64,000 nt of DNA, taken from positions 354,524-418,523 of the forward strand of contig NZ_LT717699.1 in NCBI RefSeq assembly GCF_900157385.1. The letters are read 5' to 3'. Below are positions 58,349 to 64,000 of the stretch, one piece after another. Each line of letters begins with the position of its first letter. The first letter of the stretch is position 1. The stretch comes from Mycobacterium terramassiliense (lineage in GTDB: Bacteria > Actinomycetota > Actinomycetes > Mycobacteriales > Mycobacteriaceae). The notes beneath the pieces are model-generated. The model saw only the letters and a list, made by a program, of their open reading frames with translations. It searched no databases and had not been told where the DNA came from. Position numbers and translations under genes: made by a program.

Positions 58349-60403
58349 ATGAGCGCCGCCGCAAAGCCCGATCCCGCAGCCCCGATCCGGGTGCCCGCCG
58401 GGACCACGGCGGCCGCCGCGGTCGGTGAGGCGGGGCTGCCGCGGCGCGGTGCGCCCGACGCGATCGTGGTGGTGCGCGACGCCGACGGCAAGCTGCGCGA
58501 CCTGAGCTGGGCGCCGGACGCCGACGCGGAGGTCATCCCGGTCGCGGCCAACACCGACGAGGGCCGCAGCGTCATCCGGCACTCGGCCGCGCACGTGTTG
58601 GCCCAGGCCGTCCAAGACCTGTTCCCGCACGCCAAATTGGGCATCGGGCCGCCCATCACGGACGGCTTCTACTACGACTTCGACGTGGCCGAGCCGTTCA
58701 CGCCGGAGGATCTGGACAAGCTGGAAAAGCGGATGCGCCAGATCGTCAAGGACGGCCAGCTGTTCGACCGGCGCGTCTACGAGTCCAAGGACGCCGCGCG
58801 CGCCGAGCTGGCCGACGAGCCCTACAAGCTCGAACTCGTCGACGACAAGTCCGGTGACGCCGAGATCATGGAGGTCGGCGGCGACGAGCTCACCGCCTAC
58901 GACAACCTCAATCCCCGCACCCGCGAACGCGTTTGGGGCGACCTGTGCCGCGGACCGCACATCCCCACCACCAAGCACATCCCCGCGTTCAAGCTGACCA
59001 GAAGCTCGGCGGCGTATTGGCGCGGCGACCAGAAGAACGCCAGCCTGCAGCGCATCTACGGCACGGCGTGGGAGTCGCAGGAGGCCCTCGATCGCCACCT
59101 GGAGCTGATCGAAGAGGCCCAGCGCCGTGACCACCGCAAGCTGGGCGCCGAATTGGACCTGTTCAGCTTCCCCGACGAAATCGGTTCGGGCCTGGCGGTA
59201 TTCCATCCCAAGGGCGGGATCGTGCGCCGGGAGCTCGAGGACTACTCGCGGCGCAAGCACACCGAGGCCGGGTACGAGTTCGTCAACACCCCGCACATCA
59301 CCAAGGCCCAGCTGTTCCACACGTCGGGGCACCTGGACTGGTACGCCGACGGCATGTTCCCGCCGATGCACCTCGACGCGGAGTACAACGAGGACGGCTC
59401 GCTGCGCAAACCGGGCCAGGACTACTACCTCAAGCCGATGAACTGCCCGATGCACTGCCTGATCTTCCGGGCGCGCGGGCGGTCCTATCGCGAATTGCCG
59501 TTGCGGCTCTTCGAGTTCGGAACGGTCTATCGCCTGGAGAAGTCCGGTGTCATCCACGGGCTGACAAGGGTCCGCGGCCTGACGATGGACGACGCCCACA
59601 TCTTCTGCACCCGCGACCAGATGCGCGACGAGCTGCGTTCGTTGCTGCGCTTCGTGCTCGACCTGCTCGGCGACTACGGCCTCACCGATTTCTACCTGGA
59701 ACTGTCGACGAAGGACCCGGAGAAGTTCGTCGGCTCCGATGAGGTCTGGGAGGAAGCCACCAACGTGCTGGCCGAGGTGGGCGCCGAGTCGGGGTTGGAC
59801 TTGGTGCCCGACCCCGGCGGCGCGGCGTTCTACGGCCCGAAGATCTCGGTCCAGGTCAAAGACGCGCTGGGTCGGACCTGGCAGATGTCGACCATCCAGC
59901 TGGACTTCAACTTCCCGGAGCGTTTCGAGCTGGAATACACCGCCCCGGACGGGACCCGGCAACGCCCGGTGATGATCCACCGCGCGCTTTTCGGGTCGAT
60001 CGAGCGGTTCTTCGGCATCCTCACCGAGCACTACGCGGGGGCGTTCCCGGCGTGGCTGGCGCCGGTTCAGGTGGTCGGCATCCCCGTCGCCGACGACCAC
60101 GTCGAATATCTGGAAAGCGTTGCCGCGCAGCTGAAGTCGCACGGAGTGCGGGTCGAGGTGGACGCCAGCGACGACCGGATGGCCAAGAAGATCGTCCACC
60201 ACACCAACCAGAAGGTGCCGTTCATGTTGCTGGCCGGCGACCGCGATGTGCAGGCCGGCGCGGTGAGCTTCCGCTTCGGCGACCGCACGCAGATCAACGG
60301 CGTGGATCGCGACAGCGCCGTCGACGCCATCGTCAAATGGATCGCCGACCGTGAAAACACCGCTCCCACAGCCGAATCGCTGAAAGTTGTCGGCGGTGAG
60401 TGA
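58349..60403 (+). CDS. thrS: Threonyl-tRNA synthetase
   Basis: The 684-residue enzyme has an N-terminal TGS domain (about 10-70), an editing domain with [10 protein letters not shown] near 77-86 and the later cysteine-histidine pair, and a class II catalytic core with the zinc ligand Cys in MNCPMHC near 364-370, motif 2 around [13 protein letters not shown] and motif 3 near [13 protein letters not shown]. It charges tRNA-Thr with threonine and clears mischarged serine. It begins the conserved mycobacterial operon thrS-HIT-pgsA-patA-pimA. The stop overlaps the HIT gene start by eight bases. Confidence 0.97.
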   Translation: MSAAAKPDPAAPIRVPAGTTAAAAVGEAGLPRRGAPDAIVVVRDADGKLRDLSWAPDADAEVIPVAANTDEGRSVIRHSAAHVLAQAVQDLFPHAKLGIGPPITDGFYYDFDVAEPFTPEDLDKLEKRMRQIVKDGQLFDRRVYESKDAARAELADEPYKLELVDDKSGDAEIMEVGGDELTAYDNLNPRTRERVWGDLCRGPHIPTTKHIPAFKLTRSSAAYWRGDQKNASLQRIYGTAWESQEALDRHLELIEEAQRRDHRKLGAELDLFSFPDEIGSGLAVFHPKGGIVRRELEDYSRRKHTEAGYEFVNTPHITKAQLFHTSGHLDWYADGMFPPMHLDAEYNEDGSLRKPGQDYYLKPMNCPMHCLIFRARGRSYRELPLRLFEFGTVYRLEKSGVIHGLTRVRGLTMDDAHIFCTRDQMRDELRSLLRFVLDLLGDYGLTDFYLELSTKDPEKFVGSDEVWEEATNVLAEVGAESGLDLVPDPGGAAFYGPKISVQVKDALGRTWQMSTIQLDFNFPERFELEYTAPDGTRQRPVMIHRALFGSIERFFGILTEHYAGAFPAWLAPVQVVGIPVADDHVEYLESVAAQLKSHGVRVEVDASDDRMAKKIVHHTNQKVPFMLLAGDRDVQAGAVSFRFGDRTQINGVDRDSAVDAIVKWIADRENTAPTAESLKVVGGE

Positions 60404-60953
60404 CGAGCAGCGCGACGACACCATCCTCGACCGGGGCGTCGGCGAGCAGGACCACCTGCAACGGTTGTGGACGCCGTACCGGATGAACTATCTGGCCGAG
60501 GCGCCGACGAAGCGGGACAACGGCAAACCCGACGAGCCGTTCACCGAGATCCCGCAGCTGTCCGACGAGGACGGCCTGGTGGTCGCCCGCGGCGAACTCG
60601 TCTACGCCGTGCTCAACCTCTACCCCTACAACCCCGGGCATCTCATGGTGGTGCCCTACCGGCGGGTCTCCGAGCTGGAGGACCTGACCGACGCGGAGAG
60701 CGCGGAGCTGATGTCCTTCATCCAGAAGGCGATTCGCGTCATCAAGAACGTGTCGCGCCCGCACGGCTTCAACGTCGGCGTCAACCTGGGCACCTCGGCG
60801 GGCGGCTCGCTGGCCGAACACCTGCACGTACACGTCGTGCCGCGCTGGGGCGGCGACGCCAATTTCATCACCATCGTCGGGGGTGCCAAGGTGATCCCGC
60901 AGTTGCTGCGCGAAACCCGCCAGCTGCTGGCCACGGAGTGGGCGAGGCAGTGA
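60396..60953 (+). CDS. HIT family nucleotide hydrolase/phosphorylase, Rv2613c-like
   Basis: The 185-residue protein has the histidine triad HLHVHVVP near 141-148 and the typical N-x-N-P-Y-N-P-G-H-L region ([16 protein letters not shown] near 74-89). Its homologue Rv2613c is a diadenosine 5',5'''-tetraphosphate phosphorylase, which fits a place next to an aminoacyl-tRNA synthetase that makes Ap4A. The start is a GTG at 60396 inside thrS. It lies seven bases from pgsA. Confidence 0.9.
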   Translation: MSDEQRDDTILDRGVGEQDHLQRLWTPYRMNYLAEAPTKRDNGKPDEPFTEIPQLSDEDGLVVARGELVYAVLNLYPYNPGHLMVVPYRRVSELEDLTDAESAELMSFIQKAIRVIKNVSRPHGFNVGVNLGTSAGGSLAEHLHVHVVPRWGGDANFITIVGGAKVIPQLLRETRQLLATEWARQ

Positions 60954-60960
60954 GCCGCGC

Positions 60961-61593
60961 ATGAGTAAGGTGCCGTTCCTGTCGCGGGCGGCTTTCGCCC
61001 GGCTCACCACCCCGACCGCCCGGGCCTGCCTGCGGGTCGGGTTGACGCCGGACGCCGTCACGATCCTGGGTACCGTCGTCGCGGTGGCGGGGGCGCTGAC
61101 GCTCTTCCCGATGGGCAAGCTGTTCGCCGGCACGCTGGTGGTCTGGTTCTTCGTGCTCTTCGACATGCTGGACGGCGCGATGGCCCGGGAGCGCGGCGGC
61201 GGCACCCGCTTCGGCGCGGTGCTGGACGCCACCTGCGACCGGGTCAGCGACGGCGCGGTGTTCTGCGGCCTGCTGTGGTGGGCCGCGTTCGGCATGCACG
61301 ACAAACCGCTGGTGGTGGCGACGCTGGTCTGCCTGGTCACCTCGCAGGTGATCTCCTACATCAAGGCCCGGGCCGAGGCCAGCGGGCTGCGCGGCGACGG
61401 CGGCATCATCGAACGGCCCGAACGGCTGATCATCGTGCTCGTCGGCGCCGGCGTGTCCGATTTTCCGTTCGTGGCGTGGCCGCCCGCGCTGCCGGTGGCG
61501 ATGTGGCTGCTGGCCGGGGCCAGCCTGGTCACCTGCGCGCAGCGGTTGCACACCGTGCGCACGTCCCCCGGCGCGACGGAGCCCATGCCATGA
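60961..61593 (+). CDS. pgsA1: CDP-alcohol phosphatidyltransferase (phosphatidylinositol phosphate synthase)
   Basis: The 210-residue membrane protein has the CDP-AP motif complete: Asp68, Asp71-Gly72, Ala75-Arg76, Gly85, Asp89 and Asp93 (FDMLDGAMARERGGGTRFG and AVLDATCDR). About six membrane helices are present. In mycobacteria this gene makes phosphatidylinositol phosphate from CDP-diacylglycerol and inositol phosphate, the precursor for PIMs, LM and LAM. It is essential in M. tuberculosis (Rv2612c). Its stop overlaps the acyltransferase start (ATGA). Confidence 0.93.
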   Translation: MSKVPFLSRAAFARLTTPTARACLRVGLTPDAVTILGTVVAVAGALTLFPMGKLFAGTLVVWFFVLFDMLDGAMARERGGGTRFGAVLDATCDRVSDGAVFCGLLWWAAFGMHDKPLVVATLVCLVTSQVISYIKARAEASGLRGDGGIIERPERLIIVLVGAGVSDFPFVAWPPALPVAMWLLAGASLVTCAQRLHTVRTSPGATEPMP

Positions 61594-62516
61594 TCGCGGA
61601 TCTGGCCCGCCTGACCCGCGGTACGGCGACCGACTGGGCGTTCGCGACCGGCTGGATGGCCGTGCGGGCGATGCCGGAGTTCGCCGCCCGCAACGCCTTT
61701 GGCGCCGGGGCGCGCTATGCGGCCCGCAACGGCGGCCCCGCGCAGTTGCGCAAGAACCTGGCCCGCGTCCTCGGGGTGCCGCCGGACCAGGTGCCGGACG
61801 AGCTGGTGCGCGCCTCGCTGGCCTCCTACGCCCGGTATTGGCGGGAGGCCTTCCGGTTGCCGACGATGAATCACGGGGTGTTGGCCCGCCGGCTCCACGA
61901 ATCGTTCCGCGGTTTCGAGAATCTGGACGCCGCGCTGGCCGCCGGCCGCGGGGCCGTCGTGGCCCTGCCGCACAGCGGGAACTGGGACATGGCCGGGGTG
62001 TGGGCGGTGCACCGGTACGGCACGTTCACCACCGTCGCGGAGCGCCTGCAACCCGAGTCGCTGTACCGGCGTTTCATCGACTACCGGGAGGGTCTCGGCT
62101 TCGAAGTCTTGCCGCTGTCCGGCGGCGACCGGCCCGTCTTCGAGGTGCTCTGCGAGCGGCTCCGAGACGGCGGGCTGGTGTGCCTGATGGCCGACCGCGA
62201 CCTCACCCGCAGCGGCGTCGAGGTCGAGTTCTTCGGCGAGGCGACCCGGATGCCGGCGGGGCCGGCGAGACTCGCGATCGAGACCGGGGCGGCCCTGCTG
62301 TCGGACCATTCCTGGTTCGAGGGCAATGGGGGCTGGGGCTTTTGGATCCAGCCGCCGCTGGACTGCAGCAGCGGTGACGTCGGCGCCATCACCCAGGCGC
62401 TGGCCGATCAGTTCGCCACGGGTATCGCCGCCCATCCCGAGGACTGGCACATGATGCAGCCGCAGTGGCTGGCCGACCTGTCCGAGACCAGGCAGGCGAG
62501 GTTGAGGGAAGCCTGA
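61590..62516 (+). CDS. patA: Phosphatidylinositol mannoside acyltransferase
   Basis: The 308-residue protein has the LpxL-type acyltransferase signature: HSGNWDMAG near 128-136 (H-x4-D), then LQPESLYRRFIDYREGLGFEVLPLSGG near 150-176 and the conserved LMADRDLTRSGVEVEFFG near 203-220. It acylates the 2-position mannose of PIM1/PIM2, as Rv2611c does. It is a membrane-associated cytoplasmic enzyme. It is coupled to pgsA (ATGA) and to pimA (stop/start overlap TGATG). Confidence 0.93.
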   Translation: MIADLARLTRGTATDWAFATGWMAVRAMPEFAARNAFGAGARYAARNGGPAQLRKNLARVLGVPPDQVPDELVRASLASYARYWREAFRLPTMNHGVLARRLHESFRGFENLDAALAAGRGAVVALPHSGNWDMAGVWAVHRYGTFTTVAERLQPESLYRRFIDYREGLGFEVLPLSGGDRPVFEVLCERLRDGGLVCLMADRDLTRSGVEVEFFGEATRMPAGPARLAIETGAALLSDHSWFEGNGGWGFWIQPPLDCSSGDVGAITQALADQFATGIAAHPEDWHMMQPQWLADLSETRQARLREA

Positions 62517-63640
62517 TGCGGATCGGGATGGTCTGTCCGTACTCGTTCGACGTGCCGGGCGGGGTGCAGTCCCACGTGCTGCAGCTGGCCGAGGTGATGC
62601 GCGCCCGCGGGCACGACGTGAGCGTGCTGGCACCGGTTTCGCCGCACGCCTCGCTGCCCGACTACGTCGTCTCCGCGGGCAAGGCCGTCCCGATTCCCTA
62701 CAACGGGTCGGTGGCCCGGCTGCGGTTCGGGCCGGCCACCCACCGCAAGGTCAAGAAGTGGCTTGGGGAGGGCGGTTTCGACGTCCTGCACCTGCACGAG
62801 CCCAACGCGCCGAGCCTGTCGATGCTGGCCCTGAACATCGCCGCGGGCCCGATCGTGGCGACGTTCCACACGTCGACCACCAAATCGCTGACCCTGACCG
62901 TCTTCCAGGGCATCCTGCGGCCGATGCACGAGAAGATCGTCGGGCGCATCGCGGTGTCCGATCTGGCCCGGCGCTGGCAGATGGAGGCGCTGGGCACCGA
63001 CGCGGTGGAGATCCCCAACGGGGTCGACGTCAACTCCTTCGCCTCGGCCCCGCGGCTGGACGGCTATCCGCGACCGGGCAAGACGGTGCTCTTCCTGGGG
63101 CGCTACGGCGAGCCCCGCAAGGGCATGGCGGTGCTGCTCGACGCGCTGCCCCGGGTGGTCGAGCGCTACCCGGATGCCCAGTTACTGATCGTCGGTCGCG
63201 GCGACGAGGACGAATTGCGCGCTCAGGCAGGCGAAATGACGCGCTACCTCCGTTTTCTTGGCCAGGTGGACGACGCGGGCAAGGCGTCGGCGCTGCGCAG
63301 CGCCGACGCCTACTGCGCGCCCAACACCGGCGGAGAGAGCTTCGGCATCGTCCTGGTCGAGGCGATGGCAGCGGGTACCCCCGTCGTCGCCAGCGACCTG
63401 GACGCCTTCCGGCGGGTCTTGCACGACGGTGAATGCGGGCGGCTGGTGCCGGTCGATGACGGCGCCGCGCTGGCCGACGCCCTGATCGAGGTGCTGGCCG
63501 ACGACGCGCTGCGCGAGCGCTACACGGCGGCCGCCTCCGCGGCGGTGCGCCGCTACGACTGGTCGGTGGTGGCCAGCCAGATCATGCGCGTGTACGAGAC
63601 GGTCGCCGGTTCGGGCGCCAAGGTGCAGGTGGCGAGCTGA
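62516..63640 (+). CDS. pimA: Phosphatidylinositol alpha-mannosyltransferase
   Basis: The 374-residue GT-B enzyme (GT4) begins MRIGMVCPYSFDVPGGVQSHV, with GGVQSH as the phosphate loop. Later: DVLHLHEPNAPSLSML near 91-106, SDLARRWQ and the donor motif GGESFGIVLVEAMAAGTPVV near 275-294 (E-x7-E). It adds the first mannose from GDP-mannose to phosphatidylinositol. It is co-translated with patA upstream and the next membrane protein. Confidence 0.95.
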   Translation: MRIGMVCPYSFDVPGGVQSHVLQLAEVMRARGHDVSVLAPVSPHASLPDYVVSAGKAVPIPYNGSVARLRFGPATHRKVKKWLGEGGFDVLHLHEPNAPSLSMLALNIAAGPIVATFHTSTTKSLTLTVFQGILRPMHEKIVGRIAVSDLARRWQMEALGTDAVEIPNGVDVNSFASAPRLDGYPRPGKTVLFLGRYGEPRKGMAVLLDALPRVVERYPDAQLLIVGRGDEDELRAQAGEMTRYLRFLGQVDDAGKASALRSADAYCAPNTGGESFGIVLVEAMAAGTPVVASDLDAFRRVLHDGECGRLVPVDDGAALADALIEVLADDALRERYTAAASAAVRRYDWSVVASQIMRVYETVAGSGAKVQVAS

Positions 63641-64000
63641 TGAGTTGGGCGATCCTCGCCATGACGGCGCTCGGCGTCGTGTTCGTCGTCCTGGGCGCGT
63701 GGGCGTACCGGACCGCGAACCGGCTGGACCGGCTCAACGTCCGCTACGACCTGTCGTGGCAGGCGCTCGACGGCGCGCTGGCGCGCCGCGCGGTGGTGGC
63801 GCGCGCCGTCGCGATCGACGCCTACGGCCGCTCGCCCGAAGGCCGCCGGCTGGCGGCGCTGGCCGACGCCGCGGAAGGGGCTGCCCGGCCCGCCCGCGAG
63901 CGCGCGGAGAACGAGCTGTCGGAGGCGCTGGCGATGGTCGATCCGGCGGCGCTGCCGGCGGGCCTGATCGCCGAGCTGGCCGACGCCGAGGCCCGCGTGG
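63640..64000 (+). CDS. Membrane-anchored protein, Rv2609c-like (partial)
   Basis: Only the first 120 residues lie in the window. They show one N-terminal membrane helix (ILAMTALGVVFVVLGAWAY) and then a long charged helix (NRLDRLNVRYDLSWQALDGALARRAVVARAVAI, in parts) of the type found in the LemA-like part of Rv2609c. The Nudix domain of the homologue, if present, would lie outside. The start overlaps the pimA stop (TGATG). Function unknown; it is the conserved last gene of this operon in M. tuberculosis. Confidence 0.8.
   Translation, partial: MSWAILAMTALGVVFVVLGAWAYRTANRLDRLNVRYDLSWQALDGALARRAVVARAVAIDAYGRSPEGRRLAALADAAEGAARPARERAENELSEALAMVDPAALPAGLIAELADAEARV

Noticed and set aside
58262..60424. 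A 720-residue minus-strand frame opposite thrS
   Set aside because: It mirrors thrS exactly; thrS has all synthetase motifs, so the frame is a shadow.

Overview
This window is chromosomal DNA of a slow-growing mycobacterium, most likely of the Mycobacterium avium complex. It is GC-rich, with tightly packed overlapping genes, many GTG starts, several DUF732-type small secreted proteins and many FadD-type acyl-CoA ligases. Both ends follow the M. tuberculosis gene order: Rv2671-Rv2667 homologues on the left and Rv2614c-Rv2609c homologues on the right. Between them lie homologues of Rv2638/Rv2637 and of much of the Rv2632c-Rv2623 dormancy block. I see no insertion sequence, prophage or CRISPR array. 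All homology statements come from reading the translations; no database search was run.

Left part (1-14 kb): a partial RibD-type reductase, a ZapE/AFG1-like ATPase, a GNAT enzyme, an exported protein, clpC2 with two near-identical palindromic operators, an alanine symporter, a CtaG-like membrane protein, an O-methyltransferase, a lipoprotein, a hydrolase, a cation efflux protein, a glycosyltransferase and several small secreted proteins. One DUF732 gene is broken at a G10 tract. At 13.7-14.3 kb lie tRNA-Val(GAC), tRNA-Cys, tRNA-Gly and tRNA-Val(CAC), with an unusual perfect palindrome abutting tRNA-Gly.

Middle (14-29 kb): lipid and redox enzymes (enoyl-CoA hydratase, metallo-beta-lactamase-fold protein, two acyl-CoA ligases, SDR, catalase-related peroxidase), transporters, a STAS protein that lacks the usual phospho-serine, a TetR regulator with a palindromic operator, DedA, an SGNH hydrolase, an IclR regulator and a polysaccharide deacetylase. 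A PGRS-like glycine-rich reading frame without a PE domain lies at 29.0 kb.

Aromatic catabolism (29.5-37.5 kb): a minus-strand operon encodes a two-subunit Rieske ring-hydroxylating dioxygenase, an 80-residue unknown protein, a dihydrodiol dehydrogenase-like SDR and a class II aldolase-like putative decarboxylase. Nearby on the plus strand are pcaH, pcaG and pcaB. Together they can be read as a route from a phthalate-like aromatic carboxylate through protocatechuate to carboxymuconolactone. An EthR-like TetR gene with a palindrome-rich upstream region follows.

Dormancy island (38.3-52.6 kb): homologues of Rv2632c, Rv0079/RafH, a dienelactone-hydrolase-like protein, Rv2629, a FadD15-like ligase, the cAMP-dependent lysine acetyltransferase (Rv0998), a flavodoxin, Rv2627c, a WS/DGAT acyltransferase, Rv2625c (site-2 protease with CBS domains) and two universal stress proteins (Rv2624c/Rv2623 type). 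Several upstream regions carry sequences resembling the DosR box. Next is an iron-sulfur group: a broken DUF2249-cupin gene divergent from fdxA, and a cysteine-containing regulator.

Right end (54.7-64 kb): cupin, nitronate monooxygenase-like protein, DUF1990, aldo-keto reductase, thioesterase, then the conserved operon thrS - HIT hydrolase - pgsA - acyltransferase - pimA - membrane protein for phosphatidylinositol mannoside synthesis.
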